64,000 bases of DNA, from positions 59,626,033-59,690,032 of the forward strand of contig NC_061508.1 in NCBI RefSeq assembly GCF_022539505.1. Reading direction: 5' to 3'. This document shows positions 34,118 through 47,439 of the stretch, in pieces (the first letter of the stretch is position 1; each line of letters starts with the position of its first letter). The translations under genes and the position numbers were made by a program. The notes below the pieces were generated by a model that ran no database searches, was not told the DNA's origin, and saw only the letters and a list, made by a program, of their open reading frames with translations. The stretch comes from Lolium rigidum (Eukaryota > Streptophyta > Magnoliopsida > Poales > Poaceae).

Positions 34118-37100
34118 ATTTTAGAAAAGGGATGTGCATTGCATCGTAAATTCTGGGGAAATTTCGCGCATTTAAAAGAAAACTGCATCGAAGGGGGACA
34201 AGTTTCTCTCTCGACACCTTACAGGGTTAGGGTTTCGAGAGTGCGACAAACTTGCATCTCACTTAACTAATTTAGGGTTTTGAGAAGAGAGGAGAGTTAG
34301 TGCATTACAACTTAAGTTGCATGATTGAATTCAAACACAAGTTGTGTTTGAATTTCAAATTTAAAACATCATATGAATATCTCATAATTCAAATTTGAGG
34401 TAATTCATTAAACAAATTATAAATAATCAAGAATATAAATAGTACAACTATTATACAAAGCTCATTAGAGAAAAATTGGAGCTTTATTGATAATCACACA
34501 TGATACATTGTCATTACAATATTCAGAATTGAAATATGAACTGTTACAACACATTACATGAATTGAATAAAAGGAAAAAGAAAAAGGAAAATTACAAGTT
34601 AATGAAATGTCCTAAACTACATGTTGATCTTCATGAAATCCTTGATGAAGATGATCTTGCACTTCATCTTGATCATCTCAATGTTCCCTGCACACAAACA
34701 AAGAACAAAACAAAGGTTATGCCAAGTGGCAAAGCCACTTGGCAGGTTAGCAAAAGAAAGTGTAAATGGAGGGGATATGACCATGATCAGCCGAGCTGAT
34801 CCATCCACTGGACCAAGTACCAACCAGACACACACATAGGCAGCTCACAAGCCTGTGTGCATGTCACACAGCACAACCAAGCCAGGGAGAGTCACCAACA
34901 AGTGTCAGGCATTGCTGTCGACCAGGGAAGCAAGGGCAGGGCACATAAAAGCTTTTCACAGCAAACCCTAGTCATTTGCATCGACAAGGAGCTTTTGGGT
35001 AACAACACAAGAATACAAGAACCTCAAGAACAGGAAGAACATCCACTGTTGTTCAACCTACTCAAACAGCCACAGAAATTAATCAAGCACCACAAGCCGG
35101 CAAGGAGGAGCAGGGCAAGCAAACCAAACCACCAGAAGCAATCCTCTACACCAACAACTTAATCTAGGAGCTGGAGTGAGGTATAAACAAGAAATCATGG
35201 GCAAACATCTGTTTTGCTCATAAATAAGCATGTGCATAACACATACACAAGCCAGAGGGTATGATTACCTTGTGTGCATCATCATTTGGTGTTAAAACCA
35301 TTTGATGCCGGCAAAAAGGGGAATAAGCCGAAGAAAATCATCCTAGGGAAGAAATGGCCAAGCCCGAGTGTATTATCACCGAGGCAAACCAAAGAATCCG
35401 AGCAAGGATTGATCCACAGCTAGCCTAGCCCAACTCACCTAGCACCTACAGCTAATTACACCATCAGACAGATAGGCAACTTGTGCCTATTTTTGTTTGT
35501 CAACAGCAAAGATCACTGGAAATCCAACAAGGAATTTCCCAGAGATGCTTTCACTAAGCCACAGCAAGCCAACAAGGGTGGGAGCTACCTAACAGCAATG
35601 AATTGCTGTCAAGGTCACCTCAACCACTGAAACAGCCCAAATCACCAAGCCTTGCATAGTTATCATCACCCGGATGGGTTCAAAAGGAGGGCTAGGGTAC
35701 ACAACCAAGTGTTGGCATCCATCTAGCCCTACCACGAGTTAATAGGATGATCACAACTGCAAGCAGTTCACATCATTTATCCATTCAACAAAGCAAGACA
35801 ACACAGATAAATGAATTACACAAGTAATTGATGCAACAGAACCTTGCTGATGATCCAATGGATCACTGCAAGCATCAACAGATGCTTGAGCAAGCACCAT
35901 CACACACCAGGCCAAGCCTGTGTGATACACACACAGCACAGAGTGAGCAGCAGTGAGGCACAAACACCAAAGAGCAGCTTTTACAAGCAACTGATGATCA
36001 TATGATCATCAGAAGCTTGCTAGAGCATGCTACATCATGCTAGAATCAATTCTAGTATCAATACATGGGCCAGATAATTAAATCTACCATATAACATGAA
36101 CAATTGCATCACAGATAAGTGAATAAAGGCAGTATAATTGTATCCAGAAGCACTCCATCAAGGGATGGAGCTGCCAAGTCAACAACAATGCTCAATTGAG
36201 CATGTCCATGAATTAGAGCACAAATAATAGCACATCAGGAGCACTGGCACTTGCCAAAGGCAAGGATCATGCAACATGATCAAGCCAGGGGCAAGCAATT
36301 GCATACACAGGAGAGGCATGATATACAGGGCAACAGCAGGAACCAATAAATTAAGCAAAGCATCAGAGTATGCTCATGAGCAAGAGCTCATAAGTTAGAA
36401 CAACAAGTGCTAGAGAAGAACAGCAGCACAACAGCAGCATACGCATAGCAGTAGCACAACAAAGCAGCCTAGATCCATGGCAGCAACACAACACAGAAGT
36501 ATAAGCAAGGCAGTAGCACTAGCACAGTAGCTAGCAGCCATGGCGCGTGTAGGCAGCAGCAGCTAGCGCATCAAGATAGCATCAGGGAAAGCATGGCGCA
36601 GAGCACATTGGCATGGCCAGCATCTCCATGAGGAGAAGTAGGCCAGAAGCTAGAGCTAGACGAAGAGGAGGAGGAGAGAAAGGAGGAGAACAGGCGCACT
36701 AACCTGGAGCAGCACCACGGCATCACCGTGGCGGCACCGGCACAGCCTAGCCACGGCAGCGCCAAGCCATGGCCAAGCCAGGCGGTCGCCGAAGCGCAGG
36801 AGCTCCAGCACAACCACGGCGAGGCACACGGCCACGCCGCGGCACCAGGTTCGTCGGCGGGCGATGAGATCGCCGCGAATCGCCACGGCTGTGTCGCAGA
36901 AGCGTTGGGGGCGAGCAGTGGCGGCGAGGAAACACAGATCGGCGCGGACCGATCGGTGCACCGTCGTGCGGCCGTTTGATTGCGACCGATCTCACGGGCG
37001 GAGATGGCCGGTGGCGGCCGGAGTAATTTGGCGACGGCGCAGGCGACCACGGCGTCGCGAGAGCAAGGAGGGATAGGGTTCACGAGAGAGAAGGGGAAGG

Positions 37101-39090
37101 GGACGGGTGCGTCCGACCGAGCCGGACGTGCGGCTCGGGTTAGGGCTAACCACTGGGCCACCCTGACAAGTGGGCCCAGGGGCAATTTAGACATTTCACA
37201 ATTCCATTTAACCCTGAAACTTTGAAAATACATAGAAAATGATAAATAGCTCTAAAAAAATAATTAAAAATATGAAAACTACTCAGGATAAAATTCTCTA
37301 TCATAATAAAATATGAAAAGGAATATTTGAAGACAAACAAGATTAAGTCCAAATTTGATGATTAAAATAATCATGTAAAACACACCTTATATTTTCAATA
37401 ATGAAAATAAGTCCATAAATGCTTTTGGATTTTAAAAACACCTTGACAACATGTCAAGGTTGTATTTTACCCTAAACAAAGTGTTCCTAAATCATCCTTA
37501 TTATTAACCTCTCACATGAAATGATAAAAAACACCGGAAGGGGGGAAACAACCCTAAAAGCTGAATCATGCATAATTGCTTCTTTAACCGTTGCCCTTAT
37601 CGGACAATGATGCTATTTTTCAGCAACAAAGGACAAGGGTCAGTCCACACCATCCAACTGCAACACTTTGCAGTGTTCAGGCAAGTTCATCACTTGCACA
37701 TGTCATTTGTGTATTTTTACCAAATTACTTGCAAAGTACTATATTTATCACTATTGCATCAAAAGCAAAACCACTACTTTCATAACTATGAATATGACTA
37801 AGTGGTTGGCAATTGAATCATGGATTGTGTTGATATGGTGGAGGTTCCATTGCAAGGGTTTATATCCATCTAGGATTAAACAACAAATGTCGTCCAGTGA
37901 TTCTTGTGCCGTAAAACTCGTGTTAACCATAAGATCTGGAGTGGGACGAAATAGTCAATTGTATTTCCACCTCTCGTACATCAACGGATGCGCTTACCGT
38001 AGACACTTGACCCAGGTTGGGCAAGCGGTGGGGTGGGGATCCCATTCTAATTCCCCACGGTAAGTGGTCTATGATGGGTTGCAGCTACCGGCGAAGGAGT
38101 TTGGTTAACGAGTCCCGGATCGTCGTCGTGGTCGGGGTCCATCCTTAATTGGTATAAGAGGACCGGCGAGGACCCAGGGTCGGTGTATGCAACAAAGGGT
38201 GGGTGTGCGAGCTAGCGGAGGAATATGATTGGCTATGACCTTATACCGGGCCTCACACCGAAGGAAGTGTGGACGGGAAAGATGCCCGGTTGGCACCAAG
38301 GTTAAGATCTCTTATGGGTAAAGCAACACACCTCTGCAGAGTGTAATGAATCGTGACCTGTCACTCCCTGTTCCGGGATTTGGAACTGCGAACGCTGCCG
38401 GAAAGGAACTCCATGTAGTTCTAGTAAACCGGTGAAGGCTGACGGACATAGTTCTTCTGAATAAAAGCAACCTCTTGAAGAAATGGTTATGAAAACCTGT
38501 ATTGGTATTAGACTTTCTGGTCTAATGCCGTAGCTAGTGCATTAAACACCTCTTTTCTATAATGAACTTGTTGAGTACGCTCATACTCATACCACTCTTA
38601 AATCCCCTGCTTAGATTGTCTGAATCGACTGGAGGAGGACACCGACGACCCTGAAGGAGCCGAAGTCATCGGCTATGAAGAACCAGACCTCTCTGGAGGT
38701 GTTGAAGGTGTAGACTACCTTATAGTATACGGAACCGGGGAGGGTTCCGGAGGAGAGCAAATTTAGACCTACCAAGTAGTAATAGTATTCGAGCAGTACG
38801 AACTTTTAGTACTTAGCTGCTCGACGAGAATAAATGTATAACCTAGTAAGACTCTTATATTGTAAGTTAAGTTGGGTTCGCCTCGAACCCAGGAGTATTC
38901 CTCTTAGGACCCAAGGGGAGCTCCGAGATGATATGTACATGTTGCTTGTAATAATAAATGAAGGAGTTATGGACCTGCTATGTTCTGTTGTACTACTCTG
39001 AGGGATGTAATATTTGCGAATTGGTACTTCGTGAATGTTATATCAACGACTGGCATACTACAACATGCAGTGGTATGCAGGGTCACCACA
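34082..39090 (+). repeat. 3' LTR of chromovirus (5009 bp)
   Basis: Same ends and order as the 5' LTR (TGTAATATCC...GTCACCACA). It differs by scattered substitutions and small indels, many at CAG/CGAG positions (for example 35365, 35399, 35733). The GC-rich antisense frame at 36571-37233 mirrors the one in the 5' LTR. Confidence 0.92.
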
Positions 39091-39095
39091 ACACG
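39091..39095. repeat. target-site duplication ACACG (right)
   Basis: Identical to 22623-22627. After it the interrupted Copia integrase sequence resumes (CCTTCTATCCTCGCC). Confidence 0.9.
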
Positions 39096-39974
39096 TCCCT
39101 TCTATCCTCGCCCCACCTCGGGTACTTACCCGGTGGATGATATCTCTTTTCTTCTTTTTCCGGATGCACCCCCTGCTGTCCCTTCTCCTCCCCCTCCTAG
39201 TTCTGATGCGCCCCCTTCTACTTCGGCGCCATCCTCTCCACCGTCTAGTTCCCCTAGTACTCCCCGTTCTCCGGCTTAGGATCCTTCCGATGCTGTTCCT
39301 TCTTCCTCTTCTTCTGATCAGTTGTCCTCTGCTGATGAGCTCCCTCCTTCATGGCCTGTTCGTCAGCGTCGTGCTCCAGCCCGTTACTCTCCTAGTCAGT
39401 ACGGTCTCTCTATTGTTTCTGAGCCTACTTCTTATCGGGATGCCGAGCGTCATCCTGAATGGCAGCTTGCCATGGTTTAGGAGATCGCTGCGCTTGAGCG
39501 CACTAGCACTTGGGATCTTGTTTATCCCCCTTCTGGTGTTCGTCATGTCACGTGTAAGTGGGTCTATCAAATTAAGACCCGCTCTGATGGATCTCTTGAA
39601 TTCTATAAAGCGCGTCTTGTGGCTCGTGGTTTTCAGCAGGAACACGGCCGAGACTATGATGAGACTTTTGCCCCTGTGGCTCATATGACCACTGTGCGTA
39701 CTCTCCTTGTTGTTGCTTCTGTTCGACGTTGGTCTGTGTCCCAGCTTGATGTTCAGAATGCTTTTCTTAATGGCGAGTTGAGTGAGGGGGTTTACATGCA
39801 GCCTCCTCCTGGGTATTCTGTTCCCGATGGGATGGTTTGTCGTCTTCGACGTTCTCTCTATGGTCTGAAACAGGCCCCTCGTGCCTAGTTTGAGTGCTTC
39901 GCCTCTGTGGCGACTGCTGCTGGTTTCTCTCCTAGTTTTCATGATCCAGCACTTTTCGTTCACACTTCTTCTCG
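39096..39974 (+). pseudogene. Copia integrase end and N-terminal RT
   Basis: A proline/serine-rich linker (about 39150-39290) is followed by RQRRAPARYSPSQYG and the RT start ([75 protein letters not shown]). Stops are visible after PRSPA, before EIAALERTS and after LKQAPRA. The segment ends at the solo LTR insertion, shortly before the YVDD box. Confidence 0.85.
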
Positions 39975-39979
39975 TGGAC

Positions 39980-41576
39980 TGATGCGCGTAGATGACACGT
40001 CCGTTGGGAACCCCAAGAGGAAGGTGTGATGCGCACAGCAGCAAGTTTTCCCTCAGTAAGAAACCAAGGTTTAATCGAACCAGTAGGAGTCAAGAAGCAC
40101 GTCGAAGGTTGATGGCGGCGGGATGTAGTGCGGCGCAACACCAGGGATTCCGGCGCCAACGTGGAACCTGCACAACACAACCAAAGTACTTTGCCCCAAC
40201 GAAACGAGTGAGGTTGTCAATCTCATCGGCTTGCTGTAACAAAGGATTAGATGTATAGTGTGGATGATGATTGTTTGCAGAAAACAGTAGAACAAGTATT
40301 GCGATGAGATTGTATTCGATGTAAAAGAATTGGACCGGGGTCCACAGTTCACTAGAGGTGTCTCTCCCATAAGATAAATAGCATGTTGGGTGAACAAATT
40401 ACAGTTGGGCAATTGACAAATAGAGAGGGCATGACCATGCACATACATGATATGATGAGTATTGTGAGATTTAATTGGGCATTACGACAAAGTACATAGA
40501 CCGCTATCCAGCATGCATCTATGCCTAAAAAGTCCACCTTCGAGGTTATCATCCGAACCCCTTCCAGGTATTACGTTGCAAACAACGAGACAATTGCATT
40601 ATGTATGGTGCGTAATGTAATCAATAACTACATCCTCGGACATAGCATCAATGTTTTATCCCTAGTGGCAACAGACACATCCACAACCTTAGAACTTTTC
40701 GTCACTCGTCCCAGATTTAATGGAGGCATGAACCCACTATCGAGCATAAATACTCCCTCTTGGAGTTAAGAGTAAAAACTTGGCCGAGCCTCTACTAATA
40801 ACGGAGAGCATGCAAGATCATAAACAACACATAGGTAATAGATTGATAATCAACATAACATAGTATTCTCTATCCATCGGATCCCAACAAACACAACATA
40901 TAGCATTACAGATAGATGATCTTGGTCATGTTAGGCAGCTCACAAGATCCGACAATGAAGCACATAAGGAGAAGACGACCATCTAGCTACTGCTATGGAC
41001 CCATAGTCCAGGGGTGAACTACTCACTCATCACTCCGGAGGCGACCATGGCGGTGAAGAGTCCTCCGGGAGATGATTCCCCTCTCCGGCGAGGTGCCGGA
41101 GGCGATCTCCTGAATCCCCCGAGATGGGATTGGCGGCGGCGGCGTCTCTGGAAGGTTTTCCGTATCGTGGCTCTCGGTACTGGGGGTTTCGTGACGAAGA
41201 CCTTAAGTAGGCGGAAGGGCGGAGTCGGGAGAGTCACGGGGGCCCCACACGACAGGGCCGCGCGGGCCCTATGCTGGCCGCGCCGCCCTAGTGTGGCGGC
41301 GCCCCGTGGCCCCACTTCGTCTTCTCTTCGGTCTTCTGGAAGCTTCGTGGCAAAATAGGCCCGTGGGCGTTGATTTCGTCCAATTCCGAGAATATTTCCT
41401 TACTAGGATTTCGAAACCAAAAACAGCGAAAACAGACAACGGCTCTTCGGCATCTCGTTAATAGGTTAGTGCCGGAAAATGCATAAATATGACATAAAGT
41501 ATGCATAAAACATGTAGATATCATCAATAATGTGGCATGGAACATAAGAAATTATCGATACGTCGGAGACGTATCA
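39980..41576 (-). mobile_element. solo LTR of Athila-type gypsy
   Basis: 1597 bp from TGATGCGCGTAGATGACACG to GTCGGAGACGTATCA, flanked on both sides by TGGAC (39975-39979 and 41577-41581). No internal sequence remains, so the element was removed by recombination between its LTRs. It belongs to the same family as 49123-57344. Open frames within it recur in every LTR copy and are not genes. Orientation is assigned by comparison with the complete element, whose gag is on the minus strand. Confidence 0.93.
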
Positions 41577-41581
41577 TGGAC

Positions 41582-42557
41582 GCACTCTTCTTCTTCTCTA
41601 TGTTGATGATACGACCATTACTGGTGATGATCCTGAATTTATTGCCTTTGTCAAGGCTCGTCTTCGAGATCAGTTTCTTATGACTGATCTTGGTCCTCTT
41701 CGCTATTTTCTTGGCATTGAGGTTTCTTCTACTTCTGATGGCTTTTCTATCTCTCAGGAAAAGTACATTCAGGATCTTCTTGCTCATGCTGCTCTTGGGG
41801 ATGAGCGCACGGTTGATATTCCTATGGAGCTTAATGTTAAGCTTCGTTCTACTGATGGTGATCCTCTTCCTGATCCCACCCGTTATCGCCATCTTGTCGG
41901 GAGTCTTGTTTATCTTGATGTCACTCGTCCTGATATTTCTTATCCTGTTCATATTCTGAGTTAGTTTGTCTCAGCTCCTACCACTGTTCACTATAGTCAT
42001 CTCCTCCGTGTTCTTCGTTATCTTCGTGGCACGATCACTCGTCGTCTTTTCTTTTATTGTTCCAGCTCTCTCCAGCTCCAGTGCTACTCGGATGCTACGT
42101 GGGCGAGTGATCCTACAGATCGTCGTTCACTTTCTGCTTACTGTGTGTTTCTTGGTGGTTCGCTTGTTGCTTGGAAGACGAAGAAACAGGTAGCGGTTTC
42201 CCGTTCGAGTGTTGAGGCTGAGTTGCGGGCTATGGCTTTGTTGATTGCTGAGGTGACCTGGTTATGGTGATTGCTTGCAGATTTTGGGGTCTCTGTTACG
42301 ACACCCACTCCACTTTTGTCTGACAGTATAGGTGCTATCAGTATTGCACGTGATCCGGTCAAGCATGAGCTGACCAAGCATATTGGTGTTGATGCTTTTT
42401 ATACACGTGCACAGGTGCAGGATGAGGTTGTTGCGGTTCATTATGTGCCTTCAGATATGCAGTTGGCAGATTTCTTTACAAAGGCACAGACTCGAGCACA
42501 ACATGACTTCTTACTCTCCAAACTCAGTGTTGTGGATCCACCATGAGTTTGAGGGGG
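41582..42557 (+). pseudogene. Copia RT C-terminal part and RNase H
   Basis: Begins with the RT catalytic YVDD (41599-41610) and continues MTDLGPLRYFLGIEVSS, RYRHLVGSLVYLDVTRPDIS, then RNase H with YSDATWASDPTDRRS, FLGGSLVAWKTKKQ, SRSSVEAELRAMA and KHIGVDAFYTRAQVQDE, ending LADFFTKAQTRAQHDF...VVDPP-stop at 42546. Stops after VHILS (41964) and before LLADFG (~42270) break it. A polypurine tract GAGGGGG (42551-42557) follows. Confidence 0.88.
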
Positions 42558-42689
42558 CGTTAGATGTATATATCTATATATTGTAGTTTTCCCATATGTT
42601 AGGGGGCTTCCTGCATATTTGCACCTGTGCATGTACTATATATTGCGGCCTTTGGCCCCTGGTAATACAACAAGCATATTACCCTAACA
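42558..42689 (+). repeat. short 3' LTR of Copia element
   Basis: About 132 bp, from CGTTAGATGTATATAT (first base probably mutated from T) to ATATTACCCTAACA. It lies directly after the PPT. Short LTRs are typical of Ale/Hopscotch-like Copia elements. It ends exactly where the duplicated block copy B starts. Confidence 0.6.
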
Positions 42690-43053
42690 TGATGAATGAT
42701 GGCTTTCTGAGCGCATCTTATTACGGAGCTCTCCCACACACAATATGGTTAAAAACATATTTTATTTTTGATTAACATGAATGCTAGTGCTAGAGGTGGA
42801 TACAATAATCCCTGAGAACACTTTGTCTTATTAAGTTTCAACCAATTTCCTATAACATTTTTACTGCTTTATTTACTTTATATTCAAGCTTTTACATCAC
42901 CCCCTTTTTACATTTTGAGATTAGAAAAAAAGTTATAAGTAATCTTTAGTAGAAAGTAGCAAGGGGCATTAAGATCCTAACCAGTAGCTCCTCGTGGTTC
43001 GATACACTTATTTTGAAACTAGCTACAATTGATCTGTGTTCTTGTAGTTATCA

Positions 43054-43843
43054 CCCGCTCTATCCGATGGGTATGTAAATGGGAAAATATCATGAAGGTA
43101 TTAACCCATTAACGGTACAAATACGTGGGTCATGCATACCCATTTCCATATTTTATGAAAAAGAAACATATCTAATATACATAGAACAAAAGAATGACAT
43201 TCCACCACCTCCTCATCCACCTCCTCCTCCACCCTCCCCTCTCATTCCTTCGATCCACTTCAGAAGGTATTTAAAATCTTGAGAGAATGATGAAGAGGAT
43301 GTATTTCTGTTGAAATATAAATATTGTAGAAGACTGCCCACAAAAGGAAAACTATGGTAAAGCCCCCCTTCGTGTTACATCCAGTTGTCCAATGTAGATG
43401 TCCAATACAACCTTTTTTTGCAACTTCTATAATTAAAATAATATATAGAAGACCAAACTAAATATAGTTTGGTGTATAATAGTGTGCAATATATGAAGCG
43501 AACAAAGCATCTGGCACTAAATTAAAATAGATTAGAAACTATGAAATTTCAACATGCATCAAATGTCAAGACAGTAACATCACTCTATCATTTAAATGCG
43601 ATCTTATGCTGCTGAAATTCATGCTTTCTCATGGCAATGCAAGTAGAAAGTAGTGAAGGCTTTAAGAATGTATCTTAAAAATACATGCATTTGTATTGGT
43701 ATTCAAAATCGCTTTCATTTGCAATGTCCATACAACAATAATAAGTAGGAGAAGAACTATTGAGTCTCCATACACACTAGTTGAGTAATGTTTTACTCAC
43801 AAATTAATGTATTTTTGCAGAAAAAGGTCTATGATAAAGGTAA
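43054..43843. other. intergenic, downstream of MYB gene B
   Basis: Counterpart of 8572-9364, with a shorter, more C-rich microsatellite at about 43200-43240. No gene seen. Confidence 0.5.
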
Positions 43844-45243
43844 CTAAGACTGAAAATTGTTGTGCATGGTGGGGAACGAGACTGGTAGATCTTGTAGGAA
43901 TCCTGTGTTGTGGTTATCAACAATGTTCAAGATGGCATCTTTCCAGGCACTTGATCTAATTTCCATTGTACACTGGTTGGCATTGTCGAGCTCTAAATCA
44001 TTGATGCTATAGGGCTGCCTTCTCGAACCTTTGGCTTCTAGCCTCTTGAAGTACTTTTGTGCATGGCTTGAAATCTGTGCTGGAGTTCTAGTAGTGACGA
44101 AGTACTTAGATATGATCTTCCATTTTCCACGACCACATATACTCAACCCTCGAAGAAAAAACCTAGAATAACCAAAGTTTGAGATAACTAGACATGTTAA
44201 TTGTGATTCACAAAACTTTGAGTGGTTATTTTATTGTTTAGGGCTAATATCCGAGAGACTTGGATTCTAATTTTATATGGAAGCATATAAAGTATGTTAC
44301 CCCGAGTAATTTCACCAACATATACCTTCGATCTTAAACTTATTGTCTACCATGAAATTTTTGCATGGTATCCATGTAAACTATTACGACAAGTGATAGT
44401 GTTATTAACTTTTCAAGTTACATTCAACATTTTATAGGGATATATAGTGGAATATTATACTATCATGTCAACTTAGCACATTTACAATGAAATGTCAGAA
44501 GACACAAACAAGAATAAACTTGACCTTTAGGATTGTTGTTTCCTGTAAGTGTGAACTGATTTAAATCCATATATTAGAAACACAATACGATTAAAGACTA
44601 AATTAACCATTGTGATTCATGAAAAACAGTCTCCCAAATAATGATTAACAAATATACATCTTCAAATACACCTAATGTGTCCAAAAGGAAAGTGCAAACC
44701 AACTATCAATCATAAATATGAGGACAATTTAGAAATGATAAAAAATTCAATTACCTATGTTCATCCTCGGTCCAAAACATTCTTGCGCGTGGTGCAACCA
44801 CCGGTTCATGGATGGACATCTTGTTGTCCAACATCTCCACTTTGTTATCCCCCAACACTTTCAACCTCTCATCACCATCCCTAGCGTGCGTATTGATCTG
44901 CAATGGATAACCAAGCACAAAATAACTACCATGTCCAAAAGTTCTTATTCACAAGGCCATATATAGTACATTTTCTTTCATGTTTTATGTGGGCATTACC
45001 GTAATCCCTATCTTGACACTGCTTAGATGGAATCTAGAATAGGAGATCAATGATTAAGTGTACTACCTGATTCATGATCTTATAAGGGAACCATGAGTGG
45101 GGATCAAGCATGATGATGTGCTCCTTGTTCCCATCGCGATTGTCAATATTATTGTTGTAGTTGTTTCTATTGAGCCCATCGATGATTGAACTTGTCTCGC
45201 CTACCCAAGAGGAGGTCATTTTCTTGTTGACCCCCAGATTCAT
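43844..45243 (-). CDS. MYB-related (SHAQKYF-type) transcription factor, copy B
   Basis: Exons 45067-45243, 44755-44897 and 43844-44162 match copy A in length, splice sites and phase, giving 212 residues. The MYB repeat is complete: exon 2 ends FWTEDEHR, exon 3 has GRGKWKIISKYF and SSHAQKYF. It differs from copy A in exon 3 at about eight residues (for example KSIS to KIIS, EGKG to EAKG, RQRY to RQPY) with about five silent changes by eye, a ratio that suggests weak constraint. No stop or frameshift is present, so either paralogue could be expressed as a nuclear DNA-binding regulator. The targets are not deducible. Confidence 0.8.
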
Positions 45244-46892
45244 GACAACCTAGAAAGAGTTGGATCCTACCAACTAGAAGAAGTGTGCAGTTTGATTTAC
45301 AAAGAGCATTAGGGGAAAGTGTATTTGTAGTACAAACATGTATCATACCATCTATCTTCATAAACTTTATTAAATCCTCCTTTATTTCTCACGGTGTAGT
45401 ATCGATCTACATAAATAAATTCATACAATCAAGACTTGAAAGCATGTATCTAATAGATAGAATAAAGATCTTATGTGTCATTAATTCATTTTTGGAAAAA
45501 AAAATTTAAAGGTTCCAAGTAATAATAGTGCATTAGTGGCATTGGTAAGCTAGTGTGGTATTTTGACGGCCATCCATAGAAATGTTAATACCTTCTACAT
45601 TCATGTTATATCTGTGCCATATGGATTTAAGTACAATGAAATTTGCATATATGAAGTAATCACCATATAATAATATATACACAATGATAATTTCAAAAAA
45701 TGTAAACAAATGTTTATGTTGATTCTCATAATTATTTGGTAACACCACCCACAACCAATTTGTTTATAGATATAGCACACATACCAATTTCTTCACCATC
45801 CTCCCTAATTAGCGCACACATAATTATATCAACCATAGGCGGGTTTAGTTGGAACCAACCATGCATCAATGCATGTTTGTATGAATGATATCTCTTGCTA
45901 AAATGTATACCTATCTAGTATAAATGATCAATTAATTGTTATCATCCCGAAGCATATCTTAGTTTTGTCATCAGGTTGAACACGTTAATCATCGATGCCG
46001 AGTCGTAGTCTTGTTTCCACTTTCTATCTTCTAGATGATATTTTAAAGAACAATCCATAAATGTTAGAAGGTACTTTTATATTTTTCATTCAATATTTTA
46101 TTTGAGTATCGATTAATAAATAGATATGTTTACCTTGCAAAAAGGTAACCTTACTCCTTGGCACAATCATTGCCGACGTGTTTGGTAGCTCGGATGCCTT
46201 CAGGCTAGGATGGGTGGAGCAGAATTTCGCCCGATAGGTTGCCTCGTAGGCCTTCGCGTTGTGTCCACCGCGGTTCATAAAGCCCATCTAGGCCTGGCCC
46301 TGTAGCTACTGCTGAATCGGACGCTCCCCTAGAGCATGACATGTTCTCACCTCTCGATTGCACACGTGAGGAAGGAGAGGGCGATGTCGCGTTTCTTCAG
46401 AACTCGCGCCATAAATGCCTCACCGCCCATTCTACCTCCTCTCACCCTCACCGCACTCATGTCACATCATTACGATGGTTGCACTAGTGATGATGAATCC
46501 ACTATGTCGCCGCGAAGAGGAAGAGCGGGACGGGATTGAAGCGCAAGGTGACATCTACTGCAGCCAAGGAAGAGAGAGGGTTTTTCGACCGGTACCTTGA
46601 CTTTAACCATAGCCGAACTTATCCAATGACGGTAAGCACAACTACTATCTTCCCTAAACAAACACACATAGTCCTAGAGATTCCGATGACATGAAGACTA
46701 GATATGTCAGGGTAACCGACATGGTAGGGTTAGATTTGCAGATTTCTTTTGTGGCGTCAAGATTTTGGACTATGAGGTTACGGCTTGGTAATTCGGTAAT
46801 GCGGTACTAAGATCTAGTGTTGCTACTCGCATGCACGGAGATTCACTGCAAATCGGTTGTAGATTATCGATGAACTGGATTTACGGTAGACG
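45244..46892. other. intergenic, upstream of MYB gene B
   Basis: Counterpart of 10765-12403, mostly AT-rich with a GC-rich end from 46170. No recognisable gene. Small indels distinguish it from copy A, including the ~15 bp near 46331. Confidence 0.4.
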
Positions 46893-47120
46893 CACTACTA
46901 GGAAAAGGCCTATAACCGCAAGAGTTACTGCCGGTGCGCAAAAAATTGTGCCTGCCGGTGCTATTTTCCACCGGCGCACTAACCACCTTCGAAATTAAAA
47001 AATGATACGCCGGTGGTATTTGGTGTACTGGTTCTGTTTTCTTGTCTACGTAAGGTGGCCTTACCGCTCGCGAACAAAAACCTAGTTCGCCGATGAGAAT
47101 ACGCTAGCCCCCGGCTCACG
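46893..47120 (+). mobile_element. CACTA-type transposon terminus (fragment), copy B
   Basis: CACTACTAGGAAAAGGCC at 46893 with subterminal GTGCCTGCCGGTGCTATTTT motifs; closer to the usual grass CACTA end than copy A. The opposite end was not found. Confidence 0.5.
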
Positions 47121-47439
47121 CATATTTTGGGTTAGAGCATCTCCAATAGGCGCTCCAAAATGTGCATGCTAAAAAACCGTCGAAATACAGTGCGGGAGCG
47201 GACGCGCGATGCTCCAGCAGGCGCGCGGTAATTTTTTGCCGCGCGCGGGCTTCTGTGACATCCTACGCGCGAAAACTGGAGCGCCGCTTCCAGCGCACGC
47301 TATTAAGCGAGGCGCGCACGCGTACCCAACCGCTTGGAAGTTTCAGTCCGCGCGTCGCTCCGCCACTGCTCCACCATGCCCCGCGCGTTGCTCTGCCTAC
47401 GCTCCACCCCACCTTGCGCACCGCTCCGCCTCCGCCGTG

